DNA of 13,816 nucleotides from JADHUC01 sp964617665 (GTDB lineage Bacteria; Planctomycetota; Planctomycetia; Pirellulales; Pirellulaceae), in contig CAZUAH010000365.1 of the NCBI GenBank assembly GCA_964617665.1, positions 1 to 13,816 on the forward strand, read 5' to 3'. The position numbers were made by a program, and so were the translations under genes. Under the pieces are notes generated by a model. It was given only the letters and a program-made list of their open reading frames with translations. It was not told where the DNA came from and did no database searches. Shown here in pieces: positions 1 to 9,400 of this stretch. How positions within the stretch are numbered: position 1 is the stretch's first letter; every line of letters starts with the position of its first letter.

Positions 1-935
1 ATCCCGACGTAGAAGCCGTCTACATCGCGGTGCCGCACCATTTGCACCAGGAGTTCTACTGCGCGGCCGTCGAGGCGGGCAAGCATGTGATGGGCGAGAA
101 GCCCTTCGGCATCGACCTGCCGGCCAGCGAAGCGATCGTGCGCTGCATCGACGAGCACCCCGAGGCCTTTGTGCGATGCTCCTCCGAATTCCCGTTCTTC
201 CCGGCGCTACAACGGATCGGCGGGATGATCGAGACGGGAGCGTTCGGGCGGATCATCGAGGTCGAGGCCGGCTTTCTGCATTCCAGCGACCTGGATCCGA
301 ACAAGCCGATCAACTGGAAACGGATGGTCGAATTCAACGGCCGGTACGGCTGCATGGGCGACTTGGGCATGCACGTCTGCCATGTCCCTTTCCGTGCCCG
401 CTGGATACCTCGCACAGTCCGCGCGGTGTTATCGAATATCGTCGAAGATCGGCCTGACGGCAAAGGCGGCGTGGTCCCGTGTGAAACATGGGACAACGCC
501 ACGCTGTTGTGTGATGCCACCGACGCCGGCAGTGGCGATCGGTTTCCTTTGACTCTGAAAACCCAGCGGATCGCACCGGGCGAGAAGAACACGTACTACG
601 TGAAGATCCTGGGCACCCAAGCCTCGGCCAGATTCTCCACGAAGAATCCAAAACGTCTGGAGCTGCTGGAATACGCCGGTGGCCAGCAGACTTGGGGTCA
701 GGTCGACATGGGACAGGAAACGGCATTTGCCGCAATCACCGGCGGCATCTTCGAGTTCGGATTTTCCGATGCGATCCTCCAGATGTGGGCAGCGTTCCTT
801 TACGAACTGGAGCATGGACATCCGCCGAACAAATTCGCCGGCTGTGTCACACCCAAGGAAACCGCCCTCAGCCACCGCCTCTTCACCGCCGCATTAGACT
901 CGCACGAAAACACGAGCGTTGTGGAGGTGGAGTAG
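1..935 (+). CDS. Gfo/Idh/MocA family oxidoreductase, 5' end outside the window
   Basis: This is a probable NAD(P)-dependent sugar, polyol or sugar-acid dehydrogenase; the substrate cannot be told. The reading frame (codons starting at base 3) is open from the window edge, so the gene begins upstream. The GTG at base 30 is not the start, because family sequence continues before it: PDVEAVYIAVPHHLHQEF, the end of the Rossmann fold where family members carry the DPxVDAVxIxTPxxxH pattern. The EKP motif that contacts cofactor and substrate is at 96-104, within GKHVMGEKPFGIDL. The rest is the alpha/beta C-terminal domain (about 190 residues), including GCMGDLGMHVCH, which supplies the substrate-side histidines in this family. 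About 311 codons are visible; the family norm is 350-400, so roughly the first 70-80 codons are missing. No export signal can be assessed. The gene converges on the mttB remnant. The family call is firm and the substrate unknown. Confidence 0.9.
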   Translation, partial: PDVEAVYIAVPHHLHQEFYCAAVEAGKHVMGEKPFGIDLPASEAIVRCIDEHPEAFVRCSSEFPFFPALQRIGGMIETGAFGRIIEVEAGFLHSSDLDPNKPINWKRMVEFNGRYGCMGDLGMHVCHVPFRARWIPRTVRAVLSNIVEDRPDGKGGVVPCETWDNATLLCDATDAGSGDRFPLTLKTQRIAPGEKNTYYVKILGTQASARFSTKNPKRLELLEYAGGQQTWGQVDMGQETAFAAITGGIFEFGFSDAILQMWAAFLYELEHGHPPNKFAGCVTPKETALSHRLFTAALDSHENTSVVEVE

Positions 936-965
936 TGCCTTGTCAATGCAAGAGGCTTGCAATTG

Positions 966-1040
966 GGTGGCCGGGGCTGGACTGAGCGTTAGCGAAGGAA
1001 GCCCCGGGGTTTCGGGCTGCGCCCTCCAACCCCGGCCACC
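966..1040. repeat. GC-rich palindromic intergenic element
   Basis: A perfect 11-bp inverted repeat, GGTGGCCGGGG at 966-976 and CCCCGGCCACC at 1030-1040, encloses 53 bp. Nested inside is a second pair, GGGGCT at 973-978 and AGCCCC at 1000-1005, overlapping the outer left arm, so two alternative stem-loops are possible. The element lies between two converging genes. It has no T-tract on either strand, so a simple intrinsic terminator is unlikely. The look is that of a dispersed repeat unit, but copy number cannot be judged from one copy. Confidence 0.6.
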
Positions 1041-1116
1041 ATGAATCTAATCGCTGACAAAGCACTCGCTCGAACGAATGCATGCTGCTGCAAGCGATGC
1101 CCTCGCCACGGACGGT

Positions 1117-1503
1117 TCAACCAGAAGTCAGTTTCTCGGTCCATCTTCTTTCGATTGCCAATAGCTCCCTACGCTGGGCGGCGGATACGATGCTTCGCGT
1201 GGGCAAAGCACGGAGCTTTTCGATTCGGGCGCGGGCCTCGTCGATGATGGTGAGGCTGCCGTGGGCTTGCCATCCGGCTCGTGGGCGGCGATTGGTCACA
1301 GACGGGAAGTAGTACTCGTTCTTGAAGTGCGTCAGAGTGTGTGGATGGGTCAGATAGTCCGCCTTTTGACCCAACTCTTGGATCACGTCGGTCGCCAGCG
1401 TGTCGTCGTTGATCTCGATTCCTTGCTGGGCGCGGCGAAGCGCGCCGGCGATGTCGTTCGCGATAACGGTCGTTTCCAGAGACATGCACGTGGTGGACTC
1501 TAG
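1117..1503 (-). pseudogene. C-terminal remnant of a trimethylamine/betaine methyltransferase-family protein (MttB-like)
   Basis: The frame from about 1503 down to the stop at 1117 encodes roughly 128 residues that match the end of MttB-family proteins (PF06253) by recognition. It carries LESTTCMSLETTVIANDIAG, then RAQQGIEINDDTLATDVIQE, then YLTHPHTLTHF followed by YYFPSVTNRRPRAGW. Intact members are about 470-500 residues and transfer a methyl group from a methylamine or betaine to a corrinoid protein. Here the N-terminal 350 or more residues of the TIM barrel are absent: the frame closes at a TGA at 1534-1536, and the region upstream is intergenic and then the next gene. The ATG at 1485 lies inside the conserved region, so it is not a natural start. 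A 122-aa product from that ATG would be only the barrel's tail. It is most likely a decayed gene. Whether pyrrolysine was ever used cannot be judged, as that region is missing. Confidence 0.8.
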
Positions 1504-1564
1504 ATTCGCACTTCGAATTTCGATACTCGAGTTTCAAGGACAAAGCCCTGACGCATGATTTTTC
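1504..1564. other. Intergenic strip with CGA-spaced palindromes at the mttB truncation point
   Basis: This short gap between the mttB remnant and the next leftward gene contains TTCGAA (1513-1518) and CTCGAG (1527-1532), in a run where CGA recurs every 7-8 bases (TTCGAATTTCGATACTCGAG). The remnant's homology stops right beside it. It could be a small repeat marking the deletion or insertion breakpoint. I see no promoter or terminator. Confidence 0.35.
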
Positions 1565-2932
1565 TCAAAACTGCCACGGCTCGCGGTAGGGCCGCTGGAG
1601 CATCCGGTTGGCTTCGTCATCGTCGATGAACCGTTCCTGCTGTGGATCCCATCGTACCTTGCGTTTGAGCTGCATGGCGATATTGCCCGCATGGCAAATG
1701 CATGCAGTGCGATGGCCAACTTCCACGGGTTCAATTGGCTCCTCGCGAGATTTTACGCAATCGAGGAAATTGCGGTAGTGATTTGTGCTGATGGGAAGAT
1801 GGATTTCATCCGGCCCGATCTGCGAATCCGCGAGCGACTCTGGATGGGTTGTCACTTTCCCCTCGGCGTACTGAACCCAACCCTCGGTCCCCTCGAAACG
1901 CACGCCAAATCCTGGCTTCTGCGTTTGGCAGATCAACTCCACTCCGTTCGCGTACTGCGCGCGGAAACTGGTCTTGACCGCGGTGTTGAACAAGTGTCCT
2001 TCCGGCGGCCAAACGGAGGCCATGTCCTCGAACTCCACCGGTCCGGTATCGTCCGTCCCCAGGGCCCACTGGACGATATCGTTCGAATGCGCCCCGGTGT
2101 TGGTAATTTGGCCGCCGGAGTAGTCGAGGTTGAAACGGAATCGGTACAAGCAGCGATCCTTGTGATACGGTGCGTTGGGAGCGGGGCCCAACCACATCTC
2201 GTAGTCAAAACCGTCGGGAACCGGCATCGGTTTCCAACCGGGAGCGGGCCCCACGGGAGCGCCGGAGACGATGGAGATCACCTTCTCGATCTTGCCGATG
2301 CGGCCGTTGCGCACCAGCTCGCAGGCGCGCCGAACAGTTCCATTGGAACGATACTGGCTGCCGGTTTGCAGGATGCGGTTGTATTTGCGCACGGCCTTGA
2401 TCATCTCCAGCCCGTCGTGAACCGTCAGCGTCAGCGGTTTCTGGCAGTAGATGTCCTTGCCGGCGCGAGCCGCCAAGCACGCCACTAGCGCATGCCAATG
2501 GTCGGGAAGCCCGACCAGCACGGCGTAGATGTCGTCACGGGCCAACACGTCGCGAAAGTCGGCATACGCGTCGCAGCCCTTGAAACGACCGGAACGTGTC
2601 TTCTTGGCGTAGTATTCATCAACCTTTTGACGGACCGGTTCGCGGCCCAAGAAGTGTTCGGGGCGGGCGTACCCGAAGCTTCCTTTGTTGACGTCGCACA
2701 CGGCCACGACTTGCACGTCGTCGTAACGCATGACGCCCGGCAAGTCGCCTCGGCTCTGGTTGCCGCAGCCGATCAATGCGACGTGGATACGGTTGCTCGG
2801 CGCATTGGCCCCAAACACCGTAGCGGGAACCAGCCAAGGGGCACCGACAACTCCCATGCCGGCTCCCAATCGCTTCAAGAAGTCGCGACGCGTAGTGGAA
2901 GACCGCCTGGAATGCTCCGTTGTCTCGCGCAT
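1565..2932 (-). CDS. Tat-exported Gfo/Idh/MocA family oxidoreductase
   Basis: A 455-residue dehydrogenase-fold protein with an N-terminal twin-arginine signal: TTRRDFLKRLGAG with the arginines at 15-16, then a hydrophobic stretch to about VFGANA at 39-44. It is therefore predicted to be folded with its nucleotide in the cytoplasm and exported. The Rossmann loop is ALIGCGNQS (residues 52-60), the EKP-equivalent is QKP at 164-166, and a conserved GAHSNDIVQW with H282 marks the C-terminal domain. The ATG at 2932 is chosen because GGAGAGAAAGG lies just upstream and the Tat motif then sits at the usual distance; an earlier TTG at 2974 adds 14 unlikely residues. The gene follows the beta-propeller gene by 119 bp on the same strand. 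This architecture (Tat signal, QKP, C-terminal YSGGQITNTGAH) is very common in Planctomycetota. The substrate is unknown; some exported relatives act on sugars or glycosides with a tightly bound cofactor. Confidence 0.93.
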   Translation of the reverse strand: MRETTEHSRRSSTTRRDFLKRLGAGMGVVGAPWLVPATVFGANAPSNRIHVALIGCGNQSRGDLPGVMRYDDVQVVAVCDVNKGSFGYARPEHFLGREPVRQKVDEYYAKKTRSGRFKGCDAYADFRDVLARDDIYAVLVGLPDHWHALVACLAARAGKDIYCQKPLTLTVHDGLEMIKAVRKYNRILQTGSQYRSNGTVRRACELVRNGRIGKIEKVISIVSGAPVGPAPGWKPMPVPDGFDYEMWLGPAPNAPYHKDRCLYRFRFNLDYSGGQITNTGAHSNDIVQWALGTDDTGPVEFEDMASVWPPEGHLFNTAVKTSFRAQYANGVELICQTQKPGFGVRFEGTEGWVQYAEGKVTTHPESLADSQIGPDEIHLPISTNHYRNFLDCVKSREEPIEPVEVGHRTACICHAGNIAMQLKRKVRWDPQQERFIDDDEANRMLQRPYREPWQF

Positions 2933-3051
2933 GCTAATGACCTTTCTCTCCGTGGGAAATTCGGTGGCAGGCAAGTGTGTGGTCAGGGACCATTGTCTTC
3001 GAGAATGACGCGGCGGTAATCGTCCGAGAATAGTGCCCGGACGGGAGAATA

Positions 3052-4200
3052 TTATAACACGTCCGTGAGTTCCCAGAGGTACCCGCTGCGGTACGGCACG
3101 TCATTTTCCCCGGCGTAGATCGTGCCGTCTTCAGTCATGGCAAGATCGTGGATGTGCCAGGCATTCTCACCGAGTTGCTCATCAACGAGGCGTCCAAGTG
3201 TCTTCAGTTCGTCGTTGACCGGGTCGTAGCAGAAGGCCATCATCGTACCCTCGCTGCCGGCCGTGCCGTAGAGTTTGTCGTCGGGGCCGGAGACCATCCC
3301 CGCCAGGCGTCTCGCGGGACACGGTTTGCCGATTGGCCGAACCTGGGCCGTCTCCGGGTCGACTCGGCAGAGTAGGCCTTCGGCCGTACCCATGTAGATC
3401 GCGCCGTCCGGCCCGACATGCGCCCCGTCCAGTTTGGCGGTGCCTCGCGAGCCGTCGACGCGTGGCAAGCCGCGCTGGAAGAACTCGATGCGTTCGTAAT
3501 CCGGATGATACCGCCAAAGGCGAAACGCGTCCGGACCTGGCTCGTTCAACCATGCCCGGGTCAGTCCCCACGAGCCCCAGCACGCGCCGCTGTGGTCCAC
3601 CACGACTGTCTCGCTCTGGGCCATCGCGAACCCACTGCCGATGGGCCCCAAGTCGGTCACCTTGCCATCGGCCACATCGTAACGGAAAAGCCGCTCTGGA
3701 GTGAACGTCTGGCCGTAGATGATCCCGCGTTCGACATCCATGGCGATTGATTGGATGTACAAATGCGGCATGGGCCGGGCGACGATCTGGACTTCCTCGG
3801 TGGATGGATCAAAACGAACCAACGCCCCGCCCGGTGCATCAGAGAAACGGTCGACATCGTGCAACAGTGCCGTTGCTGCCCAGATCTTGCCCTCAGCATC
3901 GAAAAGCAGCGAACGGTGGAACTTGGCATCGTACCGGTCTCCCACTTCGGAGTAGTTCATGCTCCGGAACTGGCCGGTCTTGAGGTCGTAAGCGTAAAAG
4001 ATGTCGGTGGCGAAACAGGTCAGGCCGCACCAGACTATATCGCGCTGGTCGTCCGCCAACAGACAATCGAATGATATCCAATCCTCGAACCAATCCGGAT
4101 GCTGGCCACCCACAAACTGCTCGTAATCCCATCGGCCCTCCACTTCTGTGTGAAAGTTGTCAAACCGCGCATCCTTCAATTTTCTAGCAGTGACGTCCAT
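3052..4200 (-). CDS. Cytoplasmic beta-propeller protein of unknown function
   Basis: A 382-residue protein with no signal peptide or membrane segment. It carries five or more recurring blade-like strands of the form (D)G-x-I/L-Y-x-G/A followed by a hydrophobic strand and an acidic turn: EGKIWAATALL, RGIIYGQTF, DGAIYMGTAEG, DDKLYGTAGSEG and DGTIYAGEND. This resembles SMP-30/gluconolactonase-like or NHL/Kelch-like propellers, but I do not recognise a named family and see no clear metal-site triad. The ATG at 4200 is preceded by AAAGGGAGCCC, a good ribosome-binding site. It lies 116 bp downstream of the symporter gene and 119 bp upstream of the exported oxidoreductase, all on one strand. This suggests a role linked to the imported compound, perhaps lactone hydrolysis or ligand sensing, but that is inference only. 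A pure binding propeller is equally possible. Confidence 0.8.
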   Translation of the reverse strand: MDVTARKLKDARFDNFHTEVEGRWDYEQFVGGQHPDWFEDWISFDCLLADDQRDIVWCGLTCFATDIFYAYDLKTGQFRSMNYSEVGDRYDAKFHRSLLFDAEGKIWAATALLHDVDRFSDAPGGALVRFDPSTEEVQIVARPMPHLYIQSIAMDVERGIIYGQTFTPERLFRYDVADGKVTDLGPIGSGFAMAQSETVVVDHSGACWGSWGLTRAWLNEPGPDAFRLWRYHPDYERIEFFQRGLPRVDGSRGTAKLDGAHVGPDGAIYMGTAEGLLCRVDPETAQVRPIGKPCPARRLAGMVSGPDDKLYGTAGSEGTMMAFCYDPVNDELKTLGRLVDEQLGENAWHIHDLAMTEDGTIYAGENDVPYRSGYLWELTDVL

Positions 4201-4316
4201 GGGCTCCCTTTCATTGTGGGACCAACTTCGTCAAAAGCATGCCTGCCGTTCCCTCTGCGAAGACCCTTCTGCAAATCAATCGGTGTGCTCGTCGCTCCTG
4301 CCATACGCGGTCAGGG

Positions 4317-6164
4317 TCAATAGAAGTAGTACATCATGAACACTGCGGCCGCGGCGAGCAGGCCGGCCCAAAAGCGGTCTTGGCGAAGCAGCGGGAAGAT
4401 CGACACTAGGGTCTTTCCTTCGGTGCCGGCTCCTCTGACCGCAGGCAGAACGAAGACCGCCCAAGTCCAGGTGCCAGCCAACCATGCTGCCAGAGACGGC
4501 GAGATCCACTGTCCGGCCATAGCAACTGCCAAGACTGTGTAGATTACCAATGAAAAGCCACACAACACCGAGATTGCCATAAGCGTCGACGCTTTCGCGA
4601 TCCCCAAGCCGACCCAAGTGAGCTGCGACTTCTTTTCGTCCGGCTGGGTCAAGAGGCTGACGACCACCTGCACAATCACGCAGAGGACTGTCACGACGGG
4701 CACAGTGTGCAGGAAGCTGAGCTGTTGGCCGAAAAACGCAGCGATCGCCGGATGGACGCCAAGGTAGGTGTCATACAGGTACGGCAGGGCGTAGGCAAGA
4801 ACCACGCCGGTGATGATCGCTGCCAAGGCACTGGCGGCGGTGGCACGTCTCCACATCATGCCCATGGCAAACGCCACCACCACGCCGACGACCAAGCGGG
4901 CTTGGTGATCGACGATTTGGAGGAAGAAGCTCTCCTTGGAGTTGGGATCCATCGTAAATATGGTCAAACAGGCCGCACCAGCGATGAAGACTACGACGCA
5001 CAGTCGGCCCACCCAGACCAGCCGTTTCTCGGAAGCTTTGGGGTTGATGTAGCGCTGATAGAGGTCGAATGTGACGATAGTGGCCGACGAATTCATCATC
5101 GAGTCCAGGCTGGATAGGATGGCCCCGATCATGCCCGCGGCGACCAGCCCCAGCAGCCCCCAACCGATCGGTGCGACCAACTCGGTAAGCAGTGTCGTGA
5201 AGACGGCGTCCTGGTCGACCTCCATTCCGCGCTTGCCAAACAGATAGAAAGCGGCGATGCCGGTGCCGATCGAGAAAAAGGGGATGAGTAGCTTGAAGAA
5301 ACCGGCGGCGATGATACCCAACCGGGCCTCGCGATCACTGCGCGCCGAAAGCGCCCGTTGGACGATGAACTGGTTCGTTCCCCAATAGTAGAAATGCAAC
5401 ACGATCAGCCCTGACAGCATCCCGGTCCAAGGTAGGTCCGGGTCGTTCATCGGTCGGTATAAGTGCATTTTCCCGGCGCCACCGGCGGCGGCGTCCATCG
5501 CGGTCATGCCGGTCCAGCCACCGACCTCCGGCTGGGCAAAGGCGATCGCCGCCACCGTCAGTCCGGCAACCAGCAGCAGCATCGACTGGATCACGTCGGT
5601 GACGATCACTGCCTTCAGACCACCCAGGATCGTGTAGGTGCCGGTGACCAGGGCCATGAGTATGATGCCCAGTTTGTACCAAGTGGGGTCGATCTCGCCG
5701 GGCCCGCCCTGAAGCAGAATGTTCAGCGACCGCGAGCCGATGTAGAACCCGGGCACCATCTGAATGATCACCATCACGACGACCATGATCAACGCGTACA
5801 AGATACGGCTTCGGTCGTCGTAACGCTGGCTGAGGTATTGGCTAAGCGTGTACAGGTTCAACTTGCGGTAGATGGGCAGGAAGCCGTAGCACAACAGCAG
5901 AAGCCCGGCAATCGCGGTGATCTCGAAATGGCTTTGTGCAAATCCGACGCTGAAGCCCAGTCCGACAAATCCGACGATGTGGTTGGCAGAGACGTTGGAA
6001 CCAAAGATCGAACCGGCCACGCCCCACCACCGCGTGGACCTGCCAGCCAAATAGTAATCGGCCGACGTGTCTTCCTTGCGGCCTGCCCACAGACCGATCC
6101 CCATCACCACGATCAGGGAACCGAAGAAGATGACCACATCGATGGTCGTCAGTAGGTCGCCCAT
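4317..6164 (-). CDS. Sodium:solute symporter (SSS family) transporter
   Basis: An integral inner-membrane protein of about 615 residues with roughly 14 hydrophobic segments by eye. SSS-family signs are the first helix IDVVIFFGSLIVVMGIGLW, the DYYLAGRSTRWWGVAGSIFG and GSNVSANHIVGFVGLGFS stretches, and SSLDSMMNSSATIVTFDLY near residues 350-368. The last corresponds to the TM8 serine/threonine cluster that contributes a sodium site in this family. It would import a small solute (sugar, sugar acid, sialic acid or similar) with Na+. The start at 6164 is preferred because GGGAG ends five bases upstream of it; ATGs at 6167 and 6212 are also in frame, but spacing is too short for the first and no ribosome-binding site is seen for the second. 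It is the first gene of the leftward series and is divergent from the HzsA-like gene. The specific substrate cannot be assigned from sequence. Confidence 0.93.
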   Translation of the reverse strand: MGDLLTTIDVVIFFGSLIVVMGIGLWAGRKEDTSADYYLAGRSTRWWGVAGSIFGSNVSANHIVGFVGLGFSVGFAQSHFEITAIAGLLLLCYGFLPIYRKLNLYTLSQYLSQRYDDRSRILYALIMVVVMVIIQMVPGFYIGSRSLNILLQGGPGEIDPTWYKLGIILMALVTGTYTILGGLKAVIVTDVIQSMLLLVAGLTVAAIAFAQPEVGGWTGMTAMDAAAGGAGKMHLYRPMNDPDLPWTGMLSGLIVLHFYYWGTNQFIVQRALSARSDREARLGIIAAGFFKLLIPFFSIGTGIAAFYLFGKRGMEVDQDAVFTTLLTELVAPIGWGLLGLVAAGMIGAILSSLDSMMNSSATIVTFDLYQRYINPKASEKRLVWVGRLCVVVFIAGAACLTIFTMDPNSKESFFLQIVDHQARLVVGVVVAFAMGMMWRRATAASALAAIITGVVLAYALPYLYDTYLGVHPAIAAFFGQQLSFLHTVPVVTVLCVIVQVVVSLLTQPDEKKSQLTWVGLGIAKASTLMAISVLCGFSLVIYTVLAVAMAGQWISPSLAAWLAGTWTWAVFVLPAVRGAGTEGKTLVSIFPLLRQDRFWAGLLAAAAVFMMYYFY

Positions 6165-6427
6165 CATGTCTCCCGGTTGGCCGGTTGCCGACGTGATAAG
6201 GTGAGCAACCATTGTACGGTTGCGATGATCCAGCGATTCTTACGACTCTTGACGCTCGCTGCAAGCATGTGCACCGTATCGACCAGATCACTTTTCTGTC
6301 AGCCCACATCGCTGCTGGTTGCGGGACTCCGGCCGCGTTACAATGTCTGAGACTCCGATTCTGGCGAGAACCGAACGCAGAAGATCGGCATGAACGATCC
6401 TTTGAACACGGAAGGATGCTTCGCGCC
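6165..6427. promoter_or_regulatory. Divergent intergenic region between the symporter and the HzsA-like gene
   Basis: About 260 bp separate the chosen starts of two divergent genes, so promoters for both should lie here. An in-frame extension of the rightward gene back to a TTG at 6212 exists, but its residues are cysteine-, arginine- and histidine-rich and precede a clear signal peptide, so I treat it as non-coding. A TTGACG hexamer near 6249 is visible, but no matching -10 element at good spacing, so no specific promoter is claimed. No large palindrome was noticed. Confidence 0.4.
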
Positions 6428-9400
6428 ATGACCGCCTCATCTCATCTTCACCTGGCATTCATACTTTGCCTGTTTGCTGGCACGCATACGCCATTTTGCG
6501 AAAGCAGCGATGCGACACAAGGCTCCACAAAGCCGTTGATCGCCGACCTGCGAGATCGTTTTGACGGTGTTGACCTTCCAGCCCTTCGGATGGCAATCCG
6601 TGACCTGACGCAGACTTTCCCATCAGAGTATCTCAACGGTAAAGAGTACTTGGCCGAGCTGGACACCATCGAACCGCATCGAGATGAGATTCGAGACGGT
6701 TTGGCACGCGGTGAGACGAAGGCGATAGCACAGGCGAAGCGTCTTTTGACCCTGCAGCGCGAGGCGCTCGAAGCTAATCCGCTTCTGGATTTCGACCGTC
6801 TGCTGCTGGTGCGGCGGCGGCCTTTCAAAGATGGGCAACCGGGTGATGTTAACACGTGCACGCAATGGGATGTGGGCCTCCCGCGTAGCTCGATGGGTAA
6901 TTCCAGCATCGTACCCAATGTGCACGACAACAGTATCGTAGTGCTCTCTCCCGTTTCACCGCAGGGAAAGCTCACGATCGTGTTTGCGCCGGACGGTCAT
7001 AAGTGCGTGACGGATGTGGATCTGCACTTCGACGCCGAAAGAGCGCTCTTCTCGATGCGCGACGACAACGGCACATGGCAGATCTACGAGATCGGCACGG
7101 ACGGAGCGGGCTTGCGCCAGGTGAGCCGCGGCGAGCACGCCGACGTGGACAACTACGACGCCTGCTACCTTGCCGACGATCGTATCCTCTTTGCGAGCTC
7201 TGCTTGCTTTCAAGCCGTGCCCTGCAACGGCAGCCATGTTGCTCTTCTCTTTCGTATGGAAGCGGACGGTTCCGGCGTTCGCCAACTGACCTTTGACCAG
7301 GACCACAGCTTCAATCCCGTGATGATGCCCAACGGCCGCGTGCTGTATCTGCGCTGGGAATACTCGGATCTGCCCCATGCCCATAGCCGCATGCTGTTTA
7401 CCATGAACCCGGACGGCACCGATCAGAGAATGCACTACGGCAGTAACTCCTATTGGCCCAATTCGATTTTCGGCGCACGGCCAATTCCATCACACGCCAC
7501 CAAGTTCGTTGGTATCGTGAATGGCCATCACGGTTCGCATCGCGAGGGAGAACTAGTGCTATTCGATGTCGCCCTGGGGCGCCGCGAGGCCGACGGAGCC
7601 ATCCAGCGAATTCCGGGTTGGGGCAAGGTGGTCGAGCCGATCATTCGCGACGAACTGACGGTTGATAGCTGGCCGAAATTTGTCCACCCGTATCCACTCA
7701 GCGACAGTTACTTTCTGGTTAGTGCCAAGATTGCCCCCGCAGCGCCCTGGGATCTGTTTTTGGTCGACGTGTTTGGAAACCGGCTGCTGGTGCATCACAC
7801 GGAGGGATACGGCCTGTTCGAGCCGATTCCAATCCACAAGGCGCCCGTACCGAAAGTGATCCCGGATCGGATTGACCTCTCCGACGACGAAGGCGTGGTT
7901 CACATCGCCGACATGTATCAGGGACCGGGGCTGAGTGGTGTGCCGCGTGGAACGGTGAAGCGGCTGCGATTGTACTCGCTGCATTTCGCCTACCAGGGAA
8001 AAGGGGGGCTGTTGGGCGTGGTGGGCCTAGACGGGCCCTGGGACGTGAGGCGGATCTTGGGCACAGTGCCTGTCGAAGCCGACGGATCAGCGCACTTTCG
8101 CATTCCGGCCAACACACCAATCGCGATCCAGCCGCTGGACTCGGAGGGCAAGGCGGTGCAGTTGATGCGGAGTTGGTTCGTGGCCATGCCGGGCGAGACG
8201 GTTTCCTGCGTTGGTTGCCATACGTCGGAAAACGCGGCGCCGTTCGAGGGCGAGTCGCTTGCGCTTGAGCGCTCACCATCGGAGATCGCGACTTGGTATG
8301 GCTCGGCGCGAAACTTCAGTTTCAAGCGCGAGGTGCAGCCCGTCATCGACCGACATTGCGTGGGTTGTCACGACGGACGAGAGACCTATGCGGGACTACC
8401 GCTTCCGGACCTGCGCGGCACGCAACTGACGAGCGACTACAAATGCTACGTCTCGGGCAACACAAACAGTGACGGTGGCCGCTTCTTTTCCGTCGGCTAT
8501 TTCGAATTGTCGAAATTGGTGCGCCGGCCGGGAATCGAAAGCGATATGCACCTGCTGATGCCCATGGAGTTCCACGCGGATACGACGCAGTTGGTACAGA
8601 TGCTCCAAAAGGGACATTACGGGGTCGACCTCGATGCAGAGTCTTGGGACCGGCTGATCACCTGGGTCGACCTGAATACGCCCTACCATGGAACGTGGAC
8701 GGAAACGGGAATTGATCCTGGCCGACAACGCCAGCGGCGACGCGATTTGCGCAAGGCATACGCCGGTGTGGACGAGGATCCGGAATCGCTGGCCAACGTC
8801 GCAACCGTCGCGGTCGAGCCGGTGCCGCGTGACCTGCCGGAGGGAAACGACGAGGCGGCTGTGCCGCAGGTTGCTGGCTGGCCTTTCGATGCCGCGGAAG
8901 CGCGGCGCCGCCAGGACGCGGCAGGACTGGCTGAACTTCGAACTGTGGAACTCGCTGACGGCATTCGATTGCAGTTGGCGTTGATCCCGGCAGGAGATTT
9001 CGTCATGGGCGATCCAACTGGCTATTGCGATGAACAACCAGTTGCCCAAGTGCACATTGACACCCCGTTCTGGATGAGCGTATGCGAGATCACGAACGAG
9101 CAGTACGCCTGTTTCGACCCGAGCCACGATAGCCACGTGGAATCAAGGAATGCATATCAGTTCGGCGTCCACGGATTCTCGGTCGACGGTCCAAAGCAGC
9201 CGGTGGTACGAGTTTCTTGGCAACGTGCTATGGCGTACTGCCGATGGCTCGCCGAAAAGACGGGCGAATCGTTCACGCTGCCCACCGAAGCTCAATGGGA
9301 ATACGCTTGCCGAGCCGGTACGAATTCGCCATTCTCCTACGGTGGTGTCGATGACGACTATTCGCCTTACGCCAACTTGGCCGACGTCAAGCTTCGTTCG

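Noticed and set aside
1691..2488. 265-codon plus-strand frame opposite the exported oxidoreductase
   Set aside because: The minus-strand frame has a Tat signal, Rossmann loop and QKP motif; the plus-strand one shows nothing recognisable.
5463..6155. Long plus-strand open frame opposite the symporter gene
   Set aside because: It is histidine-, aspartate- and glutamine-rich, as expected for the complement of a membrane-protein gene; no family features.
6212..6427. In-frame extension of the HzsA-like gene upstream to a TTG codon
   Set aside because: The extra 72 residues precede a clear signal peptide, look non-proteinlike and have no ribosome-binding site.
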